Counted from the first letter of the stretch, positions 21,737-31,159 are shown. The stretch: 64,000 nt of DNA from Bog-756 sp963734395 (GCA_963734395.1 CAVTGY010000002.1:744001-808000), one strand, 5' to 3'. Notes: a model not told the origin generated them from the sequence alone. A program made the numbers and translations.

Positions 21737-22213
21737 ATGCGCAAGATGTCAATCGTTCGTTTCGGGGCCGCAGCCGCAATGCTGGGTTCATTGGGCCTGG
21801 GAATGGCTGTCACGCTTCCGAGCGGTGTTGCCGGTGCTGCGAAAGGCCCAGTGACAGGGACTTGCACGGCCCTCGTTGGCGACTCGACCGACCAGGTCGT
21901 GGCCGGTTGTACCGGGGGCAAGTCGACGCCCGACGGTGTGTCCCAGCCCAATAGTGGTGATACCGGGGCGACCATCACCTTCTTGAACAAGAAGACGGTC
22001 ATCGAGGCGTTCACCTACAATTCTGTGGCCGATGCACCGGATTGCACTGCTTACACTGGTGCGAACATTCTCGAGGAGACCGAGGTCGCCTCGATCACGG
22101 GCGGTACCGCCAAGTTCACGACCGGCCCAGTGGCTTCGAGCAACGTGTGCATCTACATCAGCTCGTCCACCGGCGCGATCACGGTCATCAACGCGCAGCC
22201 CATCAACCTGTAG
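21737..22213 (+). CDS. Small secreted four-cysteine protein
   Basis: 158 residues, intact. A Sec signal peptide is evident: KMSIVRFGAAAAMLGSLGLG with probable cleavage after GVAGAA near residue 35. The mature part of about 120 residues has four cysteines (GTCTAL, VAGCTGG, APDCTAY, SNVCIYI), likely two disulfides, and strand-rich sequence ending in GAITVINAQPINL. It has a consensus promoter, a strong ribosome site and a strong terminator, so it is probably abundant and monocistronic. I do not recognise the family; an exported structural or surface protein is a reasonable guess. Confidence 0.85.
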   Translation: MRKMSIVRFGAAAAMLGSLGLGMAVTLPSGVAGAAKGPVTGTCTALVGDSTDQVVAGCTGGKSTPDGVSQPNSGDTGATITFLNKKTVIEAFTYNSVADAPDCTAYTGANILEETEVASITGGTAKFTTGPVASSNVCIYISSSTGAITVINAQPINL

Positions 22214-22219
22214 GCAATC

Positions 22220-22293
22220 CGGGGCTGGCTTAAGCCGACCCCAAGTTGCTTGAACGAGATGCGGCCCTCGGCTCTTGAGTCGGGGGCCGCATC
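22220..22293 (+). terminator. Double hairpin terminator after the secreted protein
   Basis: Two hairpins follow the stop codon. 22220-22241 is imperfect (GGGG...GGCTTAAGCC...CCCC). 22258-22293 has a perfect 10-base stem, GATGCGGCCC paired with GGGCCGCATC. There is no long T run, as is common for actinobacterial terminators. Confidence 0.75.
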
Positions 22294-22398
22294 GCGTCTC
22301 GGCGTCGGGCACTGAACAGTGGAGCCGTGACCAGTCGTCGAGTACCGACTACTGCGGGTGAAGGCACCGATCCGGAGCGGAGCGAAGGCACCGAGTGA

Positions 22399-23637
22399 TC
22401 AGGCCCCTGGCTTGGGCTCCTTGGGCAGGCCCAGCACCCGCTCGCCCACGATGTTGCGCTGAATCTCCGCGGTTCCGCCCCAGATGGTCTCCGACCGTGA
22501 GAAGAAGAACGACGCTTGCAGGGCGCTCACCGGGTAGTCGTCCCGCCCCCGTCTGAGCCGGTCCTCGACCATGTCGCCGGGAACTCCGGTGAGGATCTGG
22601 CCCTCCATCCCCAGTATGTCGATGGCCAGTTCCATCACCTGTTGGTGGTACTCCGACCAGAACATCTTGTTGCATGCTCCGAGGGCAGCCATGTGGTGGG
22701 TGCCGTTGAGCGCGTCGGTCAGCGAGCGATAGCCGTTGATCTCCATGATCTTGACTTTTGACCACGCCCCGGCCAAACGCTGGCGGATGAGCGGCTCGGC
22801 GGCCCGGCCGTTCTTCTTGGCCATCTCGATGATCTGTTCGAGCTCGCGCAGGAATCGACGGTAACCGGTGGTGGCCGACGTGCCCCGCTCGAAGCCCAGG
22901 GTGGTCATCGCCACCTTCCACCCGTTGTTCTCTCCTCCGACCACGTTCTCGCGCGGGCAGCGGGCATCGGTGAAGAAGATCTCGTTGAAATCGGCGCTGC
23001 CGTCGACCTGGGCGATGGGGCGCACCTCGATGCCGGGCTGTTTCATGGGCACCAGCAGATAGGAGATGCCGGCGTGCTTGGGCGCGTCGGGATCGGTGCG
23101 GGCCAGCAGGAAGATGTAGTCGGCGAACTGTGCCTGGGTGGTCCACACCTTCTGGCCGTTGATGATCCATTCGTTGCCGTCCAGTTCGGCCCGCGTCTTG
23201 AGCGAGGCCAGATCACTGCCGGCGTCCGGTTCGGAGAAACCCTGGCACCAGGAGATGGTGCCGTTGAGGATGCCGGGGATGAATTGCGCCTTCTGCTCGT
23301 CGGTGGCCCACTGCAGGATGGTCGGACCGACCAGGGTGTCACCGAAGAAGTCGGCTCGCAGCGGAGCCTCCGCCCGGGCGAACTCCTCCTGGAGCACCAC
23401 CGACTCCATCAGCGAGAGCCCCTTTCCCCCGTATTCCTTGGGCCAGGACGCACAGATCCACCCGCCGTCGAAGAGCTTCTTGACCCACTCCTGGTTGAAC
23501 TCCTTCCTCTCGTCGCGGGTCATGGTGAAGCCGGGGGTTCCCCAGCCCGCCGGGAGGTTGTCGGTCAGCCATTGGCGGATCTCTGCCCTGAACGGCTCGG
23601 TGTCGGCGGGATAGGTCAGGTCCATGGCCTTCGACAT
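22399..23637 (-). CDS. Acyl-CoA dehydrogenase (FadE-type)
   Basis: 412 residues, intact. Flavoenzyme introducing the alpha-beta double bond into an acyl-CoA. Domain order: N-terminal helices with WPKEYGGKGLSLMESVVLQE, the beta domain with CQGFSEPDAGSDLASLKT (FAD and substrate contact) and WIINGQKVWTTQAQ, and the C-terminal helical domain ending in the family signature SETIWGGTAEIQRNIVGERV. It is transcribed alone, divergent from the MgtE-domain gene 104 bases away. Its chain-length or sterol specificity cannot be told from sequence. A second, different dehydrogenase lies at 60337-61502. Confidence 0.95.
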   Translation of the reverse strand: MSKAMDLTYPADTEPFRAEIRQWLTDNLPAGWGTPGFTMTRDERKEFNQEWVKKLFDGGWICASWPKEYGGKGLSLMESVVLQEEFARAEAPLRADFFGDTLVGPTILQWATDEQKAQFIPGILNGTISWCQGFSEPDAGSDLASLKTRAELDGNEWIINGQKVWTTQAQFADYIFLLARTDPDAPKHAGISYLLVPMKQPGIEVRPIAQVDGSADFNEIFFTDARCPRENVVGGENNGWKVAMTTLGFERGTSATTGYRRFLRELEQIIEMAKKNGRAAEPLIRQRLAGAWSKVKIMEINGYRSLTDALNGTHHMAALGACNKMFWSEYHQQVMELAIDILGMEGQILTGVPGDMVEDRLRRGRDDYPVSALQASFFFSRSETIWGGTAEIQRNIVGERVLGLPKEPKPGA

Positions 23638-23741
23638 TACCCGTCGGTAGTCGGACAGAAGGTGGCCACCGCGCCCCCGGCAGTCATCGGGAGGGCCGTC
23701 GGGGCCACTCGAGCCGAGAGCCCGGTCTAGCCTGGATTGCG

Positions 23742-25028
23742 ATGAGCATCCAGCAGACGGCGACCGACTCCGGACTGGAGATCCTCCACTTGTCCAGCGT
23801 CATCAAGCGGCCGCTTGTCGACGCCGCCGGTGACCGGCTCGGCCGGGTCCAGGACCTGATCGTCCGATTGGGGGAGACTCCCCATCCCCCGGTGGTCGGA
23901 TTGGTCGTCAACATCGGTGGCCGCGATCTCTTCGTTCCCATCCGCAAAGTCGCCGCCTTCGAGACCGGCCGGGTTCGCTTCGAAGGGCGTCGTGTGGACC
24001 TCCGTCGCTTCGAACGTCGCGAAGGGGAGCTGCTGTTGGCCCGCGACCTGTTGGCCCACCATCTGATCAACTTCGTGGGCGGCAGACTGATCAGGGCCAA
24101 CGAGATCGAGCTGGCCCGGGTGAACGGCACGTGGGAGGTCGTCGGCGTGGATCCCTCCAGCCGACCGGTGCTGCGCCGGCTGCTTCCCGGTCGCTTCGGC
24201 CGTCGGACCGGGCCCGGCACCATGGTCGACTGGGCCAGCATCGAGCCGTTCGTCGCCCACGTCCCCTCGTCCCGACTTCGGATCCCCTACCGCAAGCTGG
24301 CCAAGCTCCACCCCGCCCAGATCGCCGATCTGGTGGAGGCGGCATCCCACGAAGAGGGCGAGGAGATCATCGAGGCGGTCGGCGCCGACAGCGAGCTGGA
24401 AGCGGATGTCTTCGAGGAGTTGGACACCGAGCACCAGCTGGAGTTCGTCCGGACCAGATCCGACCAAGAGGCCGCCCGGTTGCTCTCCTCGATGGCCCCA
24501 GACGATGCCGCCGACCTGATCACCGAAGTCGAACAGGAGCGTCGCCTGCCGATCCTCAACTTGCTCCCCGAGCCGCAACAGACCAAGGTGCGGTCGCTGC
24601 TGAGCTACAACCCGGAGACCGCAGGTGGACTGATGAGCCCCGACTTCCTGTGCCTGGCGGCCAGTCTGGATGTGGCGGCAGCCCTCAACGCCATTCGGCG
24701 GAGCACCGTTCCTCCCGAGGCGCTCGACGTGGTGTTTGCCGAGGACGGGGGACGGGTGGTGGGATCGGCATCGGCGGTGCGGCTGATCCAGGCATCGCCC
24801 ACCGCGGCACTGAGCGCAGTAGTCGATTCCGAGCCGGTGCACTTGCATCCGGACTGGGATCTCGGCGCCATGGTCCGGACCATGTCGGACTTCAACCTGA
24901 CGGTTGCCCCGGTCATGGACGGGGACCACCAACGGATCCTGGGCGTGGTGACCGTCGACGATGTGCTGGAGTTGCTCCTGCCCACCGGCTGGCGGCGGGA
25001 CTTCGGTCGAACGGCAGTTGAGGAATAA
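23742..25028 (+). CDS. Soluble MgtE-like protein: PRC barrel, MgtE N domain, CBS pair
   Basis: 428 residues, intact. Residues about 12-170 carry PRC-barrel-like repeats (RPLVDAAGDRLGRVQDLIVR and LGRTGPG-type strand turns). About 180-300 is the MgtE intracellular N domain, with its helical repeats ADLVEAASHEEGEEIIEAVG and SMAPDDAADLITEVEQERRL ending in YNPETAGGLMSPDF, the junction that in MgtE leads into CBS domains. Residues 300-420 form a CBS pair ending VVTVDDVLELLLPTGWRRDF. The MgtE pore domain is absent. MgtE N and CBS domains bind Mg2+ and gate the channel, so this is probably a cytosolic metal sensor for the NRAMP-type transporter downstream. This pairing recurs in Actinomycetota from general knowledge. 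Confidence 0.88.
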   Translation: MSIQQTATDSGLEILHLSSVIKRPLVDAAGDRLGRVQDLIVRLGETPHPPVVGLVVNIGGRDLFVPIRKVAAFETGRVRFEGRRVDLRRFERREGELLLARDLLAHHLINFVGGRLIRANEIELARVNGTWEVVGVDPSSRPVLRRLLPGRFGRRTGPGTMVDWASIEPFVAHVPSSRLRIPYRKLAKLHPAQIADLVEAASHEEGEEIIEAVGADSELEADVFEELDTEHQLEFVRTRSDQEAARLLSSMAPDDAADLITEVEQERRLPILNLLPEPQQTKVRSLLSYNPETAGGLMSPDFLCLAASLDVAAALNAIRRSTVPPEALDVVFAEDGGRVVGSASAVRLIQASPTAALSAVVDSEPVHLHPDWDLGAMVRTMSDFNLTVAPVMDGDHQRILGVVTVDDVLELLLPTGWRRDFGRTAVEE

Positions 25029-25059
25029 CCATGGAACCAGAGCGAAAACCGATCTCCGC

Positions 25060-25340
25060 CACGCCCGGTGGCAGGCGAGGCCCGGTCCAGCGGCACCAGG
25101 CGACTGCCTGATTCGCGCCGGTAGCGCGGCGGCGACTGGACCTTGCCTCCGGCGACTCATGTGTGTCACCGGCTCGAGCCCGATCTCGGGTTCCCCATCC
25201 CATTGAACCAGGCGCCGAGCGCCGTGAACTGGCCGGCCGATCCGACAGCTCGGATGGCGTCGGCAACGAGACAGGAGCGATGGCGCCTCCTGTCTCTGCG
25301 CCCGCGGACCCTTCGGGGGTCGCATACATGTTCTGATTGT
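25060..25340 (+). ncRNA. Structured leader upstream of the NRAMP-related transporter, possible metal riboswitch
   Basis: The 325 bases between the two genes hold no coding sequence but several paired elements. A three-way junction is closed by 25077-25081/25145-25149 and 25084-25090/25136-25142 (GGTCCAG with CTGGACC), with inner hairpins 25097-25110 and 25114-25128. A bulged stem spans 25236-25264. A perfect 10-base hairpin 25268-25277/25287-25296 (GAGACAGGAG) could act as a terminator. A ribosome site AGAGAGG precedes the ATG at 25354. I do not see the core motifs of the M-box or yybP-ykoY riboswitches. That it senses a metal is inferred only from the gene pair it separates. Confidence 0.45.
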
Positions 25341-25353
25341 CAGAGAGGTACGC

Positions 25354-26992
25354 ATGTCCGACAAGAAGCCGGCGATCAAAGGCTCCGCCGCGGTGCTCGA
25401 CGAGGCTCACCTCGGCGACATCAAGGGCGCGTTCGGAACCATCCGCCAGCACGATCTGGACAACCGGCGGACCTGGGCGGCCAGGCTGCTCACCCTTCTG
25501 GCCATCATGGGTCCCGGACTCATCGTCATGGTGGGAGACAATGACGCAGGAGGGGTTGCCACCTACGCTCAGGCGGGGCAGAACTACGGCCTCACCCTGT
25601 TGTGGACACTGCCACTTCTTATCCCGGTGTTGGTGGTCAACCAGGAGATGGTGGTCCGACTCGGCGCGGTGACCGGCGTCGGCCATGCCCGGTTGATCAA
25701 CGAGCGGTTCGGCAGGTTCTGGGGCGCGTTCTCGGTCGGAGACCTGTTCATCCTCAACTTCTTGACCATCGCCACCGAGTTCATCGGGGTGAGTCTCGCC
25801 CTCAACTACTTCGGGATCAGCGAGTACATCTCGGTCCCCATCGCCGCGGTGCTGCTCGATCGCCATGACCGCCACCGGCAGCTTCCGGCGTTGGGAGCGG
25901 TTCATGTTCGTCTTCATCGTGGTCAACTTCCTGGTCGTCCCCCTGGCCATCTTCAGCCATCCCACCGCCGGGTCCTTCGTGAAGGGCCTCACCACGCCGG
26001 GTGTGCAGGGTGGGTTCACCTCCACCTCGGTACTTCTGGTCATCGCCATCGTCGGCACCACCGTGGCGCCATGGCAACTGTTCTTCCAGCAGTCGAACAT
26101 CGTGGACAAGCGGATCACCCCCCGGTGGATCAACTACGAACGGGCGGACACGGTGCTCGGCTCGCTGATCACCGTCTTTCGCCGCGTGCCTGCTCATGGC
26201 CGTCGTAGCCTGCGGCCTTTGCCGGAACACCGTTGGCCGGCCACTTCACCGACGCCGGCGGGGTGGCCAGCGGTCTCAACCACTACGTGGGTCATGCTTC
26301 CGGCGCCCTGTTCGCCATCATCCTGCTCAACGCGTCGATCATCGGGGCGGCCTCGGTCACCTTGGCCACCTCGTACGCGTTCGGGGACGCCTTCGGTGCC
26401 CACCACTCGCTGCACCGGAGCTGGCGCGACGCCAAGTTCTTCTACGGCACGTTCAGCGCCATGGTGGGTCTCGCCGCGGTCATCGTGATCATCCCCGGTG
26501 CCCCGTTGGGGCTGATCACCATCGGCGTACAGGCGTTGGCCGGAGTTCTCCTTCCCAGTGCCACGGTGTTCCTGCTGCTTGCTCTGCAATGACAAACAGG
26601 TGCTCGGCCCCTGGGTCAACCGGCCCTGGCTCAACGCGATCGCCAGCCTGATCGTTTCCGTTCTCTCTGATGATGTCGCTCGTCTTGATGATCACCACGT
26701 TGTTCTCCACGGTCAACGTCAGCGTTCTGGCCACCGTGCTGGCCGGCATTCTGGTGGTGGGCTATGCGGTGGCCGGCACGGTGCTCCTGGTCAAGCGCAG
26801 GGGTCGGCCTCCGACGCCGATGGTGTCCATGGAGAAGAGAGCCACCTGGCGGATGCCCGCCCTCAACCTGCTTGCAGCGTCCGACCTGGTCGAGGGGTCG
26901 GCTGGTCGGCATGTACCTGTTGCGTGGCTACCTGGTGGTGGCGGTGCTCCTGCTGGCTGGTCAAGGCCATCGAGCTCGGTCTCAACCGGTAG
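25354..26992 (+). CDS. NRAMP-related divalent metal transporter, possibly Mg2+-type
   Basis: About 545 residues across several frame changes (near 25858, 26180, 26585, 26665 and 26900). The first helix has LAIMGPGLIVMVGDNDAGGV: the canonical NRAMP DPGN is replaced by DNDAGG. The sixth helix has AIVGTTVAPWQLFFQQSNIV: canonical MPH is replaced by APW, so the thioether ligand selecting transition metals is missing. That loss is characteristic of NRAMP-related Mg2+ transporters. Further helices include AIILLNASIIGAASVTLATS. The C-terminal frame ends VKAIELGLNR at 26992. Operon partner of the MgtE-like sensor, with a structured leader between them. Mn2+ remains an alternative substrate. Confidence 0.82.
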
Positions 26993-26994
26993 GC

Positions 26995-27015
26995 GGCACC
27001 ACCCTCGGTGGTGCC
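26995..27015 (+). terminator. Hairpin terminator after the transporter
   Basis: Perfect 9-base stem GGCACCACC / GGTGGTGCC with a CTC loop, starting two bases after the stop codon at 26992. No T run follows. It probably ends the metal-transport transcript. Confidence 0.7.
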
Positions 27016-27258
27016 CCGGTGCCGGAGCGCAAGGTGCACCCGGCCGCCGGCTGGGAAGCCGGATCGCACCCCTGCGACCAGCCCGAAGTGGACTGGTTTG
27101 CGCCGAAGTACCTGGCCGGGGGAGTATTTGACTTCATGTGCCTGCCCGCTTCGGTTGTCCATGCCTAGTTTCGGGCTCAAAAGGCACAAGGTCAAGGGTC
27201 CGTCGACCCCCCACCGGTCCCCGAACGCATCGCCCCCCGACCCCCGGGCCCCGGTGGG

Positions 27259-28584
27259 TTGCGCATCGCCTTTCTGGTCTACCGGGGCAACCCGCGCTGC
27301 GGCGGGCAGGGGGTCTACACCCGACATCTCACCCGCGAACTGGTTGCGCTCGGCCACTCGGTCGAGGTCTTCGCCGGCCAGCCCTGGCCCGACGTCGACG
27401 ACGGCGTCGGCTTCACCCCGGTGCCCGGTCTCGACCTCTACCGCGACCCCGATCCGTTCCGCATCCCCAAGCTGCGCGAATTCCGGAACTCCGATCACCA
27501 CCTCGATCGCCGCGCTGGAGTTCGGGGTGATGTGCACCGCGGGGTTCCCCGAGCCGTGGACGTTCAGCCTGCGGGCCCGCCGACTTGCTCAACGCCCGCC
27601 GTCATGACTTCGACTTGGTGCATGACAATCAGTGTCTGGGTAACGGGATCATGCAGATGATCGACGACGGATGGCCGGTGCTGACCACCTTGCACCATCC
27701 GATCACCGTCGACCGGCAACTTGCCCTGAGCCACGCCACCAACCCGTGGCAGCAGTTCACCCAGCGCCGATGGTTCGGCTTCCTCCGCATGCAGGTCAAG
27801 GTGGCCCGAGCCCTGCCCCGGGTGGTCACCGTGTCCGAGTCTTCGAAGGCGGACATCGCCACCCAGATGGGTGTGGCGTCGGATCGGATGACGGTGGTAC
27901 CGGTGGGCGTGGACCACACCGTGTTCCGCCCTCGTGACGAGGTCCAGCCGGTACCCGGTCGGATCATGGTCACCTCGTCTTCCGATGTGCCGATGAAGGG
28001 GCTGGTACCGCTGCTCGAGGCGGTGGCCAAGCTCCGCACCGAGCGGGACATCGAGCTGGTGGTGATCGGCAAACCGCGACCCGACGGCCGGGTGGCCAAG
28101 GCCATCAGACGCCTCGACCTGGACTCTGTCGTTCGGTGCGTGACCGGGATCAGCGACGACGAGCTGGCCCGGAACTACGCCCAGGCCCAGGTGGCGGTGG
28201 TGCCCTCGCTGTACGAAGGGTTCTCGCTCCCGGCCATCGAGGCCATGGCCTGTGGGGTGGCCCTGGTGGCCACCACCGGTGGTGCTCTGCCCGAGGTGGT
28301 GGGGAACAACGGGGTCACCGGCCTGCTGGTGCATCCCGACGACCCCGGCGCGCTGGCCGTGGCCATCGGCCGCCTGCTCGACGACGACCCGTTGCGCCGA
28401 CGGCTCGGCGCTGCCGGGCGCCAGCGGGTACTCGGGACGCTTCACCTGGCAGGTCACCGCGGCAGGCACCGCTGCCGAGTACCGGGCACTGCTGGCCGGA
28501 TTGGGTACGCTCCCTGCGGCAGAGGCGCTGTCCGGCCAGTCCGAAGCAGACGATCATCAGCGCGACGAAGTCGTGCCGTGCTGA
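27259..28584 (+). CDS. Glycosyltransferase family 4
   Basis: GT-B retaining glycosyltransferase using a nucleotide sugar in the cytosol. The N-terminal domain begins RIAFLVYRGNPRCGGQGVYT, with the glycine-rich donor loop and a TTG start at 27259; a longer form from the ATG at 27164 would need another frame. Middle: VVTVSESSKADIA and VVPVGVDHTVFRP. The C-terminal domain has IMVTSSSDVPMKGL and the donor-binding block PSLYEGFSLPAIEAMACGVA (the EX7E motif), then GVTGLLVHPDDPGALAVAI. Frame changes near 27500, 27585 and 28437. The correct final frame ends at 28584 and overlaps the GTG of the methyltransferase by seven bases, so they are co-translated. Confidence 0.85.
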
Positions 28585-29357
28585 CCGTCGACTATTCCCG
28601 TCTCGGGGTTCGGGCCGGAGACCGGCTGCTCGATCTGGGATGCGGATTCGGCCGGCACGCCTATCAGGCGGCGCGTCTGGGCGCCCAGGTGGTGGCGGTC
28701 GACGCCGGCGGCGACGAGGTGCGCACGGTGATCGACACCTTCGGTGCCATGTCGGTGGCCGGTGAGCTCGACGCCGAGTCGGCCCGGGTGGGGGCCGTCC
28801 AGGGTGATGCCCTCCGGCTGCCGTTCGCTGACGAGAGCTTCGATCGTGTGATCGCCTCCGAGGTGCTCGAGCACATCCCCGACGACGAGTCGGCGATGGT
28901 CGAGCTGGTCCGGGTGCTCCGCTCCGGAGGATCGATGGCGGTGACCGTGCCACGATGCGGACCCGAATTCGTCAACTGGGCCCTGTCCGACGAGTACCAC
29001 GACGTGCCGGGCGGTCATGTGCGGATCTACCGTCACAGTCAGCTGGTCGGCCGGCTCGAGCGTGCCGGTCTGGTGGCGGTGGGGAGCCACCACGCCCACG
29101 GTCTGCACGCTCCCTACTGGTGGCTCCGCTGCCTGGTGGGTCCGACCAACGACCGCCATCCCGCGGTGGCCACCTACCACCGACTCTTGGTGTGGGACAT
29201 CGAGAAGGCTCCGAGGGTGACTCGCTATGCCGATCGGGTGCTCAATCCCCTGGTCGGGAAGAGCCTGGTCGTCTATCTCGAGAAGCCGTTGGCATCCGAC
29301 GCCGGCCACTCGGCCGGCAGGCAAGCCGCCACAGCACGCCAGAGCGCACTGGTATGA
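28578..29357 (+). CDS. Class I SAM-dependent methyltransferase
   Basis: 259 residues from the GTG at 28578. Rossmann methyltransferase: motif I LLDLGCGFGRHAYQA, motif II VVAVDAGGDEV, VQGDALRLPFADESFDRVIA (motif III region), EVLEHIPDDESAMVELVRVL and GGSMAVTVP, as in the Methyltransf_11 group. The C-terminal part (HVRIYRHSQLVGRLERAGL) resembles small-molecule or lipid-linked acceptor enzymes. It overlaps the glycosyltransferase upstream and the next gene downstream (ATGA at 29354), so one translationally coupled unit is likely. The acceptor is unknown. Confidence 0.88.
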   Translation: MLTVDYSRLGVRAGDRLLDLGCGFGRHAYQAARLGAQVVAVDAGGDEVRTVIDTFGAMSVAGELDAESARVGAVQGDALRLPFADESFDRVIASEVLEHIPDDESAMVELVRVLRSGGSMAVTVPRCGPEFVNWALSDEYHDVPGGHVRIYRHSQLVGRLERAGLVAVGSHHAHGLHAPYWWLRCLVGPTNDRHPAVATYHRLLVWDIEKAPRVTRYADRVLNPLVGKSLVVYLEKPLASDAGHSAGRQAATARQSALV

Positions 29358-30457
29358 GGTCGATCCCCGAGGTGCCCGGAGTGATGACCGCCCACCAGGT
29401 GATGGCCACCGCCGAGTCGATCGTGGCGCTGCAGCGCCCGGACGGGATGATCCCCTGGTTCCCCGGTGGCCACTGCGACCCCTGGAACCACGTCGAAGCG
29501 GCCATGGCACTCACTGCGGTCGGTCTCGACGACGAGGCCGACTGGGCCTACCAGTGGCTGGTGGACACCCAGCTGCCCGACGGAAGTTGGTTCAACTACT
29601 ACCTGACCACCGGCATCGAGGACGCCCGGCTGGACACCAACGTCTGTGCCTATCTGGCTACCGGCGCCTGGCACCGGTATGTCTCCACCGAAGAGATCGG
29701 TGGCCTCGAATCGTTGTGGCCCGCCGTCGAAGCGGGGGTCGACTTCGTGCTCCGGTGGCAGCGACTCGACGGTGCGATCCATTGGTCGCTCGATCCGTCG
29801 GGATTTCTCGAGGAGTACGCCCTCCTCACCGGGTCGTCGTCGATCTACCACAGCCTCCGGTGCGCCATCGCCTGTGCCGAGCGGCTCGGCCACGAACGAC
29901 CGGACTGGGAGTTGGCCGCCGGCCGGTTGGCCCACACGCTCTCCCACCAACCAGAAGCGTTTGCCCCCAAGGTGGAGTTCGCCATGGACTGGTATTACCC
30001 GGTGCTGGCCGGCGCGCTCACCGGCGAGGCCGCCCGACGCCGGATCGACGGTTCGTGGGACCTCTTCGTGATGCCCGGCCGTGGCGTTCGTTGCGTTTCG
30101 ACCGGCGAGTGGGTGACGGCCGCCGAGACGGCCGAGTGCGTGCTCGCCCTCGACGCCCTGGGCATGGACGACCTGGCGCTGCGCCTGCTCACCTGGGTCC
30201 AAGCGCTGCGCAACGAGGACGGTTCCTACTGGACGGGCATGGTCTATCCGGAGGAGGCGACGTTCCCCCCGCTGGAGCGGTCGTCCTACACGGCCGGCGC
30301 CATGGTGCTGGCCGCCGATGCACTGAGCCGGACCACCCCGGCTTCGGGGATCTTCCGGGGGGAGGGTCTACCCAGCCATCTCGACCTCACCGAACCGGCG
30401 CCGGACGCCCCGGTGGAGCCGGCCCTCGGAGCCCCGGGCCCACCCGGCACCGTCTGA
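29354..30457 (+). CDS. Prenyltransferase/squalene-cyclase-like alpha-alpha barrel protein
   Basis: 367 residues, intact, ATG within ATGA overlap. Repeats of the terpenoid-cyclase/protein-prenyltransferase type alpha/alpha toroid are visible: ESIVALQRPDGMIPWFPGGH, YQWLVDTQLPDGSWFNYYL, VDFVLRWQRLDGAIHWSL and WVQALRNEDGSYWTGM, each with the Q...DGxW-like turn. The acidic DXDD of squalene cyclases is not seen, so a glycan-processing or non-catalytic toroid is as likely as a cyclase. It is the third gene of a coupled set with a GT4 and a methyltransferase, an arrangement recurring in Actinomycetota. The pathway is not known to me. Confidence 0.75.
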   Translation: MRSIPEVPGVMTAHQVMATAESIVALQRPDGMIPWFPGGHCDPWNHVEAAMALTAVGLDDEADWAYQWLVDTQLPDGSWFNYYLTTGIEDARLDTNVCAYLATGAWHRYVSTEEIGGLESLWPAVEAGVDFVLRWQRLDGAIHWSLDPSGFLEEYALLTGSSSIYHSLRCAIACAERLGHERPDWELAAGRLAHTLSHQPEAFAPKVEFAMDWYYPVLAGALTGEAARRRIDGSWDLFVMPGRGVRCVSTGEWVTAAETAECVLALDALGMDDLALRLLTWVQALRNEDGSYWTGMVYPEEATFPPLERSSYTAGAMVLAADALSRTTPASGIFRGEGLPSHLDLTEPAPDAPVEPALGAPGPPGTV

Positions 30458-30488
30458 CCCAGAGCCCCGGCCTCAACAGCGGGTGGGG

Positions 30489-31159
30489 TCACAGACGACG
30501 CAGGATCCGCGAGCGATCCGCACTCGCCGTCTTCGACGAAGTCTCCGGAGTCGAGGGCGGCCCGCCAGATGTCGTGGGGCGGTCGGCCGCCGTCGGCCGG
30601 GTCGGGAAAGACATCGTGGATGGCCAGCCATCCGTCCTCGGCCACCTTGGGTGCCCAGCCCCGGTAGTCCGTCCAGGCCGGTTCTTCGCCGTGGCCTCCG
30701 TCGATGAAGCAGAACGCCAGCGGCGTCGTCCAGCGGGAGGACACGACGGCGGAGTCGCCGACCAGTCCGACCACCGAGACTTCGAGCCCGGCATCCACCA
30801 TCGTGCTGCGCCAGTGGGGAAGCGTGTCGATCCGACCGGTGCTCGGGTCGACCAGCGAGTGAGTCGTGATGTTCCCAGCCGGGCTGGTTCTCCTCCGAGC
30901 CGTGGTGATGGTCGAGGCTGAAGAGCACCGCACCGGTCTCCTCGGCGGCGGCCCCGAGGTAGACGGTCGACTTGCCGCACCAGGCGCCGATCTCGACGAA
31001 CGTGGCGTCGTCGAAGGAGGCGCCGGCCCGCAGCGCGGCCAGGTAGAGGGCCTCCCCCTCGTCCTGGGGCATGAACCCGTTTGCCGCGCGGGCCCGGGCG
31101 AACAGCTGGTGGCGTCGTTCGGCGCGGTCCACTGGCGGAGGCTCGGCCGGATCAGCCAA
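30489..31159 (-). CDS. Class I SAM methyltransferase (Methyltransf_24 type)
   Basis: About 223 residues. TTG start at 31159 overlapping the stop of the upstream gene by eight bases (TTGGCTGA). Motifs: FVEIGAWCGKSTVYLGAAAE (motif I), VLFSLDHHHGSEENQPGWE, VSVVGLVGDSAVVSS, LAFCFIDGGHGEEPAWTDY and DGWLAIHDVFPDPADGGRPP, the pattern of Methyltransf_24 enzymes with a conserved HDV. Frame changes occur near 30868 and 30510; the last restores a natural end at 30489. It converges with the toroid gene (31-base gap). Such a methyltransferase commonly lies beside the GT4-methyltransferase-toroid set, so a shared pathway is plausible. Confidence 0.78.

Noticed and set aside
25060..25340. M-box or yybP-ykoY riboswitch
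   Set aside because: The conserved cores of those classes are not visible; kept only as an unclassified structured leader.
27585..29357. Glycosyltransferase-methyltransferase fusion protein
   Set aside because: The GT4 C-terminus continues in another frame to a stop at 28584 that overlaps the methyltransferase GTG; one indel near 28437 creates the fusion.
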